Counted from the stretch's first letter, positions 1 through 5,629 are shown. The stretch is 5,629 nucleotides of DNA from Bacillota bacterium (GCA_023458855.1 JAEWWQ010000307.1:1-5629); one strand, 5' to 3'. Notes: a model not told the origin generated them from the letters alone. Numbers and translations: made by a program.

Positions 1-707
1 TCTCTGACGCGGCCAGTTCTTCCGCCACCAAAGGGGAAAGTGTGTCTGATACGATTCGTATGATTTCCTGTTATGCAGACATCTGTGCAATGCGCCATCC
101 AAAAGAAGGCGCTCCGATGGTCGCTTCAACCAAATCACGTATTCCGGTAATCAATGCCGGTGATGGTGGGCATCAGCACCCGACGCAGACACTTACCGAC
201 CTGCTTACTATCCGCTCTCTAAAAGGTCGTCTTGGTAACTTTACCATTGGTTTATGCGGAGATCTGAAGTTTGGTCGCACTGTCCATTCTTTGATCAATG
301 CCCTCATCCGCTATCCAGATATTAAATTTATCTTTATATCACCAGAAGAACTAAAAATTCCTGATTATATCAGGGAAGATGTACTACGTAAAAATAATAT
401 CCCTTTTGAAGAAGTAATTCGTTTGGAAGACAGCATGGAACAGTTGGATCTGCTCTATATGACACGTGTGCAAAAAGAACGTTTCTTCAATGAAGAAGAT
501 TACGTCAGATTAAAAGACTTCTATATTCTGGATAAAGAAAAAATGGAACTTGCAAAAAAAGATATGCTTGTATTACATCCACTCCCAAGAGTAAACGAAA
601 TTTCTGTCGAAGTAGACGAGGATCCACGCGCAGTCTATTTCCGGCAAGTGCAATATGGCGTCTATGTTCGTATGGCACTTATTCTTACATTATTGGAATT
701 GGTTTAA
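1..707 (+). CDS. pyrB: Aspartate carbamoyltransferase catalytic chain PyrB, 5'-truncated by the window edge
   Basis: Catalyses carbamoyl phosphate plus L-aspartate to N-carbamoyl-L-aspartate, the first committed step of pyrimidine synthesis, in the cytoplasm. The frame is open from position 3 and ends with TAA at 705-707, giving 234 residues; compared with the usual ~305-310, about the first 75 (including the STRTR carbamoyl-phosphate loop) lie outside the window. An internal GTG at 42 is not the start: the frame upstream already encodes the conserved SDAASSSATKGE segment. Visible active-site motifs, with E. coli numbering from family knowledge: the Lys84-type lysine of TKGE (codon 30-32), MRHP (90-101, Arg105), HQHPTQTL (His134 codon 177-179), GRTVHS (Arg167 codon 276-278), TRVQKER (Arg229 465-467, Gln231 471-473) and LHPLPR (573-590, Pro266-Leu267). 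pyrI follows after 43 bases on the same strand, so the enzyme is probably the allosteric catalytic-regulatory type. The promoter and any attenuator lie upstream of the window. Confidence 0.97.
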   Translation, partial: SDAASSSATKGESVSDTIRMISCYADICAMRHPKEGAPMVASTKSRIPVINAGDGGHQHPTQTLTDLLTIRSLKGRLGNFTIGLCGDLKFGRTVHSLINALIRYPDIKFIFISPEELKIPDYIREDVLRKNNIPFEEVIRLEDSMEQLDLLYMTRVQKERFFNEEDYVRLKDFYILDKEKMELAKKDMLVLHPLPRVNEISVEVDEDPRAVYFRQVQYGVYVRMALILTLLELV

Positions 708-750
708 TTTTAAGAAAGGACAAGCTTCTCATACAGTAAATTGAGAACAA

Positions 751-1194
751 ATGGTAATTCATATGTTAAATGTAGGAAAAATTGAAGAAGGTTTTGTTTT
801 GGACCATATCAAGGCCGGTAAGAGTTTATCTATTTACAAACACTTGCAATTAGATCAGTTGGACTGCACTGTCGCTATCATTAAAAATGCAAAGAGCAGA
901 AAAATGGGAAAAAAAGATATCTTAAAAGTAGAATGTGATATCAATATGTTAAATCTTGACATCTTAGGATTTATCGATCATAACATCACTGTTAATGTGA
1001 TAAAAAACGGTGAAATTGTGGACAAAAAAATACTGGTGCTCCCTAAAGAAATCAGAAATGTCATAAAATGCAAAAATCCACGCTGTATTACTTCCATAGA
1101 GCAAGGGCTTCCGCATATCTTTGTCCTTACTGATGAAGAAAAAGAAAGTTATCGCTGCAAATACTGTGAAGAAAAGTTTGATGGGAACTACTAA
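751..1194 (+). CDS. pyrI: Aspartate carbamoyltransferase regulatory chain PyrI
   Basis: Non-catalytic chain that binds nucleotide effectors and links PyrB trimers into the allosteric holoenzyme. The 147 residues are close to the ~140-155 usual for the family. The N-terminal allosteric domain carries the typical GFVLDHIKAGKSLSIYKHL start, and the MGKKDILKVE segment (residues 52-61) matches the MGRKDLIKIE region of E. coli PyrI. The C-terminal zinc domain has all four cysteines: Cys107 and Cys112 (CKNPRC), Cys136 and Cys139 (CKYC). The start is uncertain: ATG 751 has only a weak TGAGA upstream, ATG 763 (giving MLNVGKIEEG, closer to many family starts) has no visible ribosome binding site, and a stop at 742-744 rules out an earlier start. 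The gene sits 43 bases after pyrB and is presumably cotranscribed with it; the first plausible terminator is at 1334-1379. Confidence 0.95.
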   Translation: MVIHMLNVGKIEEGFVLDHIKAGKSLSIYKHLQLDQLDCTVAIIKNAKSRKMGKKDILKVECDINMLNLDILGFIDHNITVNVIKNGEIVDKKILVLPKEIRNVIKCKNPRCITSIEQGLPHIFVLTDEEKESYRCKYCEEKFDGNY

Positions 1195-1230
1195 ATATGG
1201 TGGCTTACGACTTCATAGCAACAAATAATG

Positions 1231-1302
1231 CACAGAAATAATACAATGTATCATTTCGCGCATGAAAAACTCGGATTTTCTGTGACCTTCGCTCACAAAA
1301 AA
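1231..1302. other. Intergenic segment with overlapping fold-back sequences
   Basis: No gene is visible between the pyrI stop and the terminator at 1334. The segment is rich in short complementary arms: an imperfect 23-base palindrome at 1235-1257 (11-base arms, one mismatch), a hairpin at 1276-1302 (10-pair stem with one mismatch, 7-base loop CCTTCGC), an alternative 5-pair hairpin at 1264-1280, and an 8-base perfect match between CACAGAAA (1231-1238) and TTTCTGTG (1277-1284) that would compete with both hairpins. No T-run follows any of these on either strand, so they do not look like ordinary terminators. It may be a dispersed intergenic repeat; that cannot be decided from one copy. Confidence 0.35.
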
Positions 1303-1333
1303 CGCCTTGCAGTATCTAAGGAAATTCCTATAG

Positions 1334-1379
1334 ATTAAAAGAACTACCAGGGCTGTGATCAACTGGTAGTTCTTTTAAT
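1334..1379. terminator. Bidirectional intrinsic terminator between pyrBI and the Trp transporter operon
   Basis: A perfect 17-base inverted repeat: ATTAAAAGAACTACCAG (1334-1350) and its exact reverse complement (1363-1379) around a 12-base loop. The core stem GAACTACCAG/CTGGTAGTTC is preceded by AAAA and followed by TTTT, so the same sequence gives a hairpin plus T-run on both strands. It lies 139 bases after the pyrI stop and 42 bases after the ATPase stop, and so serves two convergent units. Confidence 0.85.
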
Positions 1380-1421
1380 TCATCTTGTTTATTCGAGCAA
1401 CGAGGCAAATGCAAGCTTGCT

Positions 1422-2195
1422 TCAGTTTCCGCACTCAACGCTGATTTTATTAAATATACGCATGATTTCTTCAGTCTGTACTTTCTTCTTTTCTTCACCG
1501 ACTTTATCCATGATCACACTTCCTTCGTGCATCATAATGAGTCTGTCGCCATATTCAACAGCATAACGAAGATTATGGGTCACCATAATTGTAGTTAATT
1601 TTTTTTCCGTCACTATTTTGTTTGTCAATTGCATGATAATTTCTGCTGTCTTTGGATCCAAGGCTGCAGTGTGTTCATCTAATATCAGGAATTCAATTGG
1701 TGTCATGGTAGACATTAATAAAGACAAAGCCTGTCTCTGTCCGCCTGATAATGATCCTACCTGTGTATACATCTTATCTTCCAACCCAAGATTCAAAGGT
1801 CTCAATAATTCTCTGTAATATTCAATTTTAGATTTATTAGTACCACTGCCAAGGTTAAAAGGTCTCCCCTTATTGTCTGCAATCGACATATTTTCCAGAA
1901 TATTCATACTTGGACAGGTTCCTTTGGATGGATCCTGAAATACACGTCCTATTTTCTTATGGCGCAGATAATCTTTTTTGGCAGTAATATCAATGCCATT
2001 CACAAGAATATTTCCACTGTCGATTGGAATGCTTCCACAGATAATATTCAGCATAGACGTCTTTCCGGAACCATTGCTGCCAACAACAGAAACAAATTCA
2101 CCACTGTTTACTGTCAGATTAAAATTATCAAAAAGACAAAGTTCATTCACAGAGCCGGGATTATAATATTTATTGATATTCTTCAATTCAATCAT
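1422..2195 (-). CDS. trpZ: ABC transporter ATP-binding protein, predicted tryptophan importer (TrpZ)
   Basis: Cytoplasmic nucleotide-binding subunit that drives the importer by ATP hydrolysis. In its 257 residues all ABC ATPase motifs are present: Walker A GSNGSGKT (39-46), Q-loop Gln87 (VFQDP), signature LSGGQ (149-153), Walker B FLILDE (169-174) with catalytic Glu174, D-loop AALD (177-180) and switch His207 (VTHNLR). Length is normal and nothing is broken. The ATG at 2195 lies 3 bases after the permease stop, and its ribosome binding site GGAGGG (2203-2208) sits inside the end of the permease gene, 7 bases from the ATG, so translation is probably coupled. The Trp assignment rests on the UGG T-box heading the operon and the three-gene layout; the ATPase alone would only say ABC importer. 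The protein contains no tryptophan. Confidence 0.9.
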   Translation of the reverse strand: MIELKNINKYYNPGSVNELCLFDNFNLTVNSGEFVSVVGSNGSGKTSMLNIICGSIPIDSGNILVNGIDITAKKDYLRHKKIGRVFQDPSKGTCPSMNILENMSIADNKGRPFNLGSGTNKSKIEYYRELLRPLNLGLEDKMYTQVGSLSGGQRQALSLLMSTMTPIEFLILDEHTAALDPKTAEIIMQLTNKIVTEKKLTTIMVTHNLRYAVEYGDRLIMMHEGSVIMDKVGEEKKKVQTEEIMRIFNKISVECGN

Positions 2196-2198
2196 TAT

Positions 2199-3107
2199 CT
2201 ATCCCTCCTGCTTTCTATTTCTTATTTGCGCACTTTTTAGCTTCGTTTTCCTATCCATACCAAACACCAGTATCAATAAGAACAGTGCTGCCGTAATAAA
2301 CTTTAAGTAGCTTGACGGGAGCCCCATTCTAACGGCAAGTGCAACGCATGCTTTATAAATAAGTGAACCTATTACTACACTTGTCGTGATTTTTAGAAAA
2401 GATACTTTTTTTAAAAGGCTGGTTCCTATAATTACACTGGCGAGTCCAATCACTGCTGTTCCTGTACCGATAGATATGTCAAAAAATCGTTGCTGCTGCG
2501 CAAAAATGCATCCACTTAACGCAACAAATCCATTTGCAATCGCAAGTCCGACAATTTTAACACTTCCTTTGTCTACTCCCAGTGATGTCACTAATGTATC
2601 ATTATCCCCAACTGCCCTTAACAAAAATCCTGATTTAGTTGCCATATAGGCATCCAGTATTAATTTTGCAGTAATTGTGATCATTACAATTACTATCAAT
2701 GTTTTAAAGGAAGTCAGAGATTCCGGAATGATTCCATTAATGAAATTGTTATCGAAAATTGTCTGCATATTATAAATAGGTACATTTGCACGACCGGCTA
2801 CTGCCAGATTCACCGAATATAAAGCAGTCATCATGATAATACCTGATAATAAATCCCGGACCTTTAATTTCACGTGTATCAATCCCGTGAGTATCCCCAC
2901 AAAAGCTCCCGCAAGAAAGCAGACAGGTAATGTCAGAAGAGGATTCATTCCCTTAGAAATCAAAACAGCCGTAATGGCAGCCCCCATTGGGAAGCTGCCA
3001 TCCACGGTCATATCCGGAAAATCTAAGATTTTATATGTGATGTACATACCTAGTGCCATAATTGCATATATCAGTCCTTGTTCAAAAACACTTAATACTA
3101 AGGCCAT
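2199..3107 (-). CDS. trpY: ABC transporter permease, predicted tryptophan importer (TrpY)
   Basis: Integral membrane subunit of the branched-chain amino acid/sugar-type permease superfamily (BPD_transp_2), which in the TrpXYZ group carries tryptophan across the membrane. The 302-residue protein has about eight hydrophobic segments (roughly residues 8-26, 57-78, 86-104, 136-152, 183-204, 215-232, 240-258, 268-284) and a basic C-terminus (MDRKTKLKSAQIRNRKQ). The loop GFLLRAVGDNDTLVTSLGVD (160-179) matches the cytoplasmic ATPase-contact loop of this superfamily. The frame can be read from a TTG at 3122, but that TTG is part of the ribosome binding site TTGGAGG; GGAGG (3116-3120) lies 8 bases before ATG 3107, which is taken as the start. 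It ends with TAG directly before the ATPase gene. The protein contains no Trp, which is uncommon for a membrane protein of this size. Confidence 0.9.
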   Translation of the reverse strand: MALVLSVFEQGLIYAIMALGMYITYKILDFPDMTVDGSFPMGAAITAVLISKGMNPLLTLPVCFLAGAFVGILTGLIHVKLKVRDLLSGIIMMTALYSVNLAVAGRANVPIYNMQTIFDNNFINGIIPESLTSFKTLIVIVMITITAKLILDAYMATKSGFLLRAVGDNDTLVTSLGVDKGSVKIVGLAIANGFVALSGCIFAQQQRFFDISIGTGTAVIGLASVIIGTSLLKKVSFLKITTSVVIGSLIYKACVALAVRMGLPSSYLKFITAALFLLILVFGMDRKTKLKSAQIRNRKQEG

Positions 3108-3115
3108 GTGATTTT

Positions 3116-3120
3116 CCTCC
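3116..3120 (-). promoter_or_regulatory. Ribosome binding site that fixes the permease start
   Basis: GGAGG on the minus strand, 8 bases before ATG 3107. It overlaps the possible upstream TTG start at 3122, so the five extra residues MEENH are unlikely to be translated. Confidence 0.8.
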
Positions 3121-3137
3121 AAATCTTTATCACAGTA

Positions 3138-3380
3138 TTATTTTATTATCAACATTTCATTTTCACCCTTTTGAAACTGATATTCCGATTTCGTAATTAT
3201 AATTTTATTTAACTTATCAAAATAATCTATTATCCGTTTCGTAAATTCTGTACTGTTACCATCTAAATCACAAATAGAAAAAATCTTTAATTTCATATCT
3301 ACATCTGTTAATGCGAACATTCTCCTATATTCACCCAAATTTCTTCCCCAAGGAACAATTTCATTCAGCAAAAAAGCCAT
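3138..3380 (-). pseudogene. Internally deleted remnant of a class I SAM-dependent methyltransferase-like gene (80 codons)
   Basis: The ATG at 3380 has a good ribosome binding site (GAGGA at 3389-3393, 8 bases away), and the frame ends with TAA at 3138. Residues 1-32 (EIVPWGRNLGEYRRMFALTD) read like the N-terminus of a methyltransferase-like family whose members begin with a VPWGR/FGRN..EY..MF segment and continue into a GDGPASFN SAM-binding motif. That motif is absent. From about residue 33 the protein instead reads like the family's C-terminus: IFSICDLDGNSTEF, then YQFQKGENEMLIIK (67-80), comparable to the family's YEFQKGGN.ML ending. About 150 middle residues of a ~230-residue protein seem to be missing, in frame. 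The family match is from memory of the pattern, not a search. The product cannot be an active methyltransferase. It lies 36 bases after the lipoprotein stop and 30 before the permease start, so it should be cotranscribed. Alternative: a real conserved small protein. Confidence 0.65.
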
Positions 3381-3416
3381 ATAGTAAATCCTCTATAAAT
3401 TCTTCTTATCAGCAGC

Positions 3417-4520
3417 TTACTCCACTACGATTTCATTAAATGTTTCTTTTGCATCTGCGATATATGCATCATCTAATGCCATGCCAATTTTTTCAGCAGC
3501 CGCCGTATTTACATAAAGGCTTGCTTCTGAAATAATCTCATAGGGCATATCCTGCGCAGCAGCTTCTCCAAGTAAGATTTTAGCTGCCATTGCTCCGGTT
3601 TGTTTTCCAAGTTCGGTATAATCAATCCCCATAGAAGCTACGCATCCATTTTTCACCTGTTCCACTTCACTTCCGAATACCGGAATATTCTTCTTGTTCG
3701 CTTCTTCCAAAACCGTCTGCAATGCAGATACAACTGTATTATCCGTTAAGTTTGAAATGCAATCCACCTTACTTGCCATATCTGCCGCTGCCATTGGCAC
3801 ATCCGCAATTGTATTAATACCTGTGGACACAATTTCAAATCCATAGTCCGGTGCTGCTGTCTTATACGCCTCGATTGTACTTACTGAATTTGCTTCGCTT
3901 GTTGTATATAAGATACCAATTGACTTCGCATCAGGCAACATGGCACGAATCATTTCTAATTGGCTGGTCACCGGAAGTGCATCTGAGGTACCTGTAATAT
4001 TCCCAACGCTGGAAGCATCTTCATTTGCAATTCCCGCACCGACCGGATCGGAAATCGCGGTATATACCACTGGAATATCTGTATTCATAGTTGAATTATA
4101 CGCTGCCATAGCACTTGGTGTGGCAATTGCACATATCATATCAACTTTCTGAGAAACAAAATTATCCGCGATTGTTGCTGCTGTTCCTGTGTCTGCCTGT
4201 GCATTGTCAAAATTTACCGTTAAGTTTTTACCCTCAACAATACCTGCTTCCGCAAGCCCCGCCAGAAAACCTTCTTTACAATTATCCAGAGAGCCATGCT
4301 CTGCAAATTGTGAAATACCTATTGTAAATTCCCCGTCAACAGTTGCAACATCTGTTACCGCTTCGGCTGTATTTTCTGTTGCTGCTTCTGTTGTGGCTGC
4401 CTGTTCTGTACTTACTTCTGTTGTGGTGCCTGCACTCTTTCCTGTACTGCTTCCACATCCTGTTACCATTGTTGCCACCATTGCTGTTGCTAATACCATT
4501 GCTAATACTTTCCTTTTCAT
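3417..4520 (-). CDS. trpX: Substrate-binding lipoprotein of a predicted tryptophan ABC importer (TrpX)
   Basis: Extracytoplasmic solute receptor of the ABC_sub_bind type (PF04392-like), expected to bind Trp and deliver it to the permease. Residues 1-18 form a lipoprotein signal (MKRK, then a hydrophobic Ala/Met/Val stretch) ending in the lipobox VTGC (19-22); Cys22 would be lipid-anchored. Residues 23-60 are a Ser/Thr/Ala/Glu-rich linker, with the folded domain from about 64 (GEFTIGISQFAEHGSLDNC). Typical family segments follow: the KVDMICAIATPSAMAA region, DIPVVYTAISDPVGAG, SIGILYTTSEANS, IPVFGSEVEQVKNGCVASMGIDYTELG. The 367-residue length is normal for a lipoprotein with a long linker. The start at ATG 4520 is supported by AAAGAGGAG (4528-4536), 7 bases upstream. 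As first gene after the UGG T-box it should be induced by Trp starvation. It contains no Trp residue. Related lipoproteins could bind other aromatic amino acids, so ligand identity is inferred. Confidence 0.92.
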   Translation of the reverse strand: MKRKVLAMVLATAMVATMVTGCGSSTGKSAGTTTEVSTEQAATTEAATENTAEAVTDVATVDGEFTIGISQFAEHGSLDNCKEGFLAGLAEAGIVEGKNLTVNFDNAQADTGTAATIADNFVSQKVDMICAIATPSAMAAYNSTMNTDIPVVYTAISDPVGAGIANEDASSVGNITGTSDALPVTSQLEMIRAMLPDAKSIGILYTTSEANSVSTIEAYKTAAPDYGFEIVSTGINTIADVPMAAADMASKVDCISNLTDNTVVSALQTVLEEANKKNIPVFGSEVEQVKNGCVASMGIDYTELGKQTGAMAAKILLGEAAAQDMPYEIISEASLYVNTAAAEKIGMALDDAYIADAKETFNEIVVE

Positions 4521-4603
4521 GTCTTTTCTCCTCTTTCATTTGGTTTTTTTTATTCTGCCATTTTGTACTTGTGAAGAGTGAGTGTGTGGCTCGCTGCTCG
4601 CGT

Positions 4604-4637
4604 AAAAAACCGCCTCAAGCTTATTGCTTGAGGCGGT
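4604..4637 (-). terminator. Intrinsic terminator of the T-box leader
   Basis: On the minus strand, ACCGCCTCAAGC (4637-4626), loop AATAA (4625-4621), and the exactly complementary GCTTGAGGCGGT (4620-4609), then five more T to 4604. The 12-pair GC-rich stem with a T-run is a strong terminator. Its 3' arm segment GCGGT is also complementary to ACCGC of the T-box core (4659-4655), a possible link between the alternative folds. It would also stop read-through from the upstream DUF3048 gene. Confidence 0.9.
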
Positions 4638-4925
4638 AATATTATTATATTATCGCGGTACCACTCAAATTGACATCTGTCCACTTCTTTCACGTACTAT
4701 CATACATGCCGTAATGATAACGGGTACGGTTCCCGACAACGCCTACTCTCAATTATTAAGATGGGAATCATCTCAACTCTAATTTCAGGCTGCCCTCAAA
4801 AGTCCATTCAGCAATATTTGTATCCATATACAAATTATATTCACTATGTTGCAATCCCACCACCTGCAACTCTCTGAAATAGATTCTATAGCCTACTACT
4901 CTTTCTCAACGGTTTGTTTTATTAT
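4604..4925 (-). promoter_or_regulatory. T-box riboswitch, tryptophan specifier (UGG)
   Basis: This fills the 467-base gap between the lipoprotein start and the DUF3048 stop. Minus-strand landmarks in order: the GTTGAGAAAGAGTAGTAGGC start of Stem I (from 4910) with the AGTA element; an AGAGA element followed by the hairpin GTTGCA...TGCAAC (upper Stem I, about 4876-4851); the specifier side TGAATGGACTTTT, with UGG (4806-4804) in the GAA-NNN-A setting usual for specifier codons and ACTTTT pairing back to AAAGAGT; intermediate stems (about 4790-4690); the T-box core GAGTGGTACCGCG (4666-4654), whose UGGU (4663-4660) should pair with the tRNA 3' end; then the terminator. Uncharged tRNA-Trp should stabilise the antiterminator and permit trpXYZ transcription. 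Alternative registers around UGG do not fit the specifier position. Confidence 0.93.
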
Positions 4926-4933
4926 GTGTCTAC

Positions 4934-4960
4934 TTTATACCTAACTTTTCTTCTTGTCAA
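4934..4960 (-). promoter_or_regulatory. Sigma-A-type promoter of the Trp T-box operon
   Basis: A perfect -35 TTGACA (4960-4955) is followed by TATAAA (4939-4934) at 15 bases. The same stretch offers TAAAGT at 17 bases, a poorer hexamer at better spacing. Transcription would start around 4925-4930, just before Stem I of the T-box, which supports the assignment. The -35 begins only 27 bases after the stop of the upstream DUF3048 gene. Confidence 0.75.
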
Positions 4961-4987
4961 CACAAAATTACTTTTTATTTTAAAATG

Positions 4988-5629
4988 CTATTGAAATGCA
5001 ACATTTTTGCCTTTCTGGGCAATGGCAATATATGTCTTTCCTTCATTCATCTGAATCTCATTGCCATTTTCATCAAAGTACTGTGTTGGAGAATAGTCTG
5101 CTAGTTTACGCCAATACACATGGATACATTTTCCTTTTGTAAAATAATATCCATCCGATGTGTTGTCATAGTTCTGGAATGTCAGATATCCCTTTTGATC
5201 AAGGGCTGCCCAATTAGTGTTCTGTACAATGACATTGGCAAACGCGAGCTGCTGTCCGTTATTTCCATCTATCTGTGCTTTTCCATGAATCGTCTTATAA
5301 TATAAGCCATCTGCAGCATTATAAGTGAATGCACTTCTTGTGTAAGAAAAAATATTGGATAAATCAATACTGTTTGCAGTTGCTGCATTTGCATACTGTG
5401 CCAGTGTATTAACACCCTCTGCAAAAGTAAAATGTTTTGCATTATAATATCCATTGCGGACTGTCAGCGGATATCCCAGCTGATTGCATGCATTTACGAT
5501 TCCACTCGCACTGATATAAGCATTATGCGGTGCTTTTCTGTCACTTGTACGGAAGAAATATCCTGCTCCGGGAGCTTCCCCGCCAACACCGTATTCATAA
5601 GTTCCGGAAAGATTTGTAATATCGGCTGG
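4988..5629 (-). CDS. DUF3048-family (YerB-like) protein, C-terminal part, start outside the window
   Basis: The minus-strand frame is open from 5629 to a TAG at 4990-4988, encoding the last 213 residues; no suitable start lies in the window, so the gene is truncated at the edge. The sequence fits the C-terminal two-thirds of DUF3048 proteins, usually ~330-400-residue predicted lipoproteins of unknown function; any signal peptide would be outside. Recognisable parts: PADITNLSGTYEYG with GYFFRTSDRKAPHNAYIS (residues 1-40 of the fragment), FTYNAADGLYYKTIHGKAQI (101-120), LAFANVIVQNT (128-138), SDGYYFTKGKCIHVYWRK (158-175) and the ending YFDENGNEIQMNEGKTYIAI (184-203). These match the family pattern of a surface domain with aromatic-Gly repeats and an FANVIVQ core. 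The overlapping 61-codon frame at 5269-5454 is a shadow of this gene. Two Trp residues are present (fragment 140 and 173), unlike the transporter genes downstream. The family call is from recognised pattern, not from a search. Confidence 0.85.
   Translation of the reverse strand, partial: PADITNLSGTYEYGVGGEAPGAGYFFRTSDRKAPHNAYISASGIVNACNQLGYPLTVRNGYYNAKHFTFAEGVNTLAQYANAATANSIDLSNIFSYTRSAFTYNAADGLYYKTIHGKAQIDGNNGQQLAFANVIVQNTNWAALDQKGYLTFQNYDNTSDGYYFTKGKCIHVYWRKLADYSPTQYFDENGNEIQMNEGKTYIAIAQKGKNVAFQ

Noticed and set aside
1411..1420. Palindrome GCAAGCTTGC as a possible operator or second terminator
   Set aside because: Only 10 bases, no loop and no T-run, and it lies just after the ATPase stop; it is likely chance.
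1618..3111. Several plus-strand frames of 62-93 codons opposite trpZ and trpY
   Set aside because: All lie antisense to intact genes with complete ABC motifs and have no family resemblance.
4336..4539. Minus-strand 67-codon frame overlapping the start of trpX
   Set aside because: It is the shifted frame of the trpX 5' end, with low-complexity Asn/Ser/Arg text; the in-frame trpX product has a signal peptide, lipobox and good ribosome binding site.
4189..4639. Plus-strand open frames of 98 and 130 codons opposite the trpX signal/linker region
   Set aside because: They are antisense to the Ala/Thr/Ser-rich linker codons, give low-complexity Leu/Val/Ala-rich text, have no ribosome binding site and overlap a well-supported gene.
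4802..4808. Alternative specifier codons (AUG or GAC) one base either side of UGG
   Set aside because: The GAA-NNN-A context and the pairing of ACTTTT with AAAGAGT fix the register on UGG; the Trp-free transporter proteins agree with it.
5120..5305. Plus-strand 61-codon frame
   Set aside because: Antisense to the DUF3048 gene, without a recognisable product or ribosome binding site.
5269..5454. Minus-strand 61-codon frame
   Set aside because: A shadow in another frame of the DUF3048 reading frame, which is open through the whole region and matches the family.

Overview
The window looks like chromosomal DNA of a low-GC Gram-positive gut anaerobe, most likely a Lachnospiraceae (Clostridia) member. 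Reasons: a T-box riboswitch, a two-chain aspartate carbamoyltransferase (pyrB plus regulatory pyrI), a DUF3048 lipoprotein-type gene, strong GGAGG-type ribosome binding sites, and a lipoprotein with the Ser/Thr/Ala/Glu-rich linker common in that family. The family assignment is inference; no rRNA is present.

Layout. Positions 1-1194 (+ strand) hold the 3' part of pyrB and the complete pyrI, the catalytic and regulatory chains of aspartate carbamoyltransferase in pyrimidine synthesis. Positions 1195-1421 are a convergent intergenic region with fold-back sequence and a perfect 17-bp inverted repeat that can end transcription from both sides. Positions 1422-4960 (- strand) form one transcription unit: promoter, T-box leader with a UGG (Trp) specifier, intrinsic terminator, substrate-binding lipoprotein (trpX), a small broken gene, permease (trpY) and ATPase (trpZ). 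Positions 4988-5629 (- strand) hold the C-terminal 213 residues of a DUF3048-family protein whose start lies outside the window.

How it works together. When uncharged tRNA-Trp accumulates, it should pair with the UGG specifier and the UGGU of the T-box, prevent the terminator at 4604-4637 from forming, and let RNA polymerase read into a tryptophan ABC importer. The intact transporter proteins (367 + 302 + 257 residues) contain no tryptophan at all, which fits an uptake system made during Trp starvation, although the neighbouring pyrB fragment and pyrI are also Trp-free.

The most unusual item is the 80-codon reading frame between the lipoprotein and permease genes (3138-3380). It keeps a good ribosome binding site and an open frame, but reads as the head and tail of a larger class I methyltransferase-like protein with the SAM-binding middle removed. 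It carries the only Trp codon among the operon's protein-coding frames. No CRISPR, tRNA, rRNA or insertion sequence was seen.
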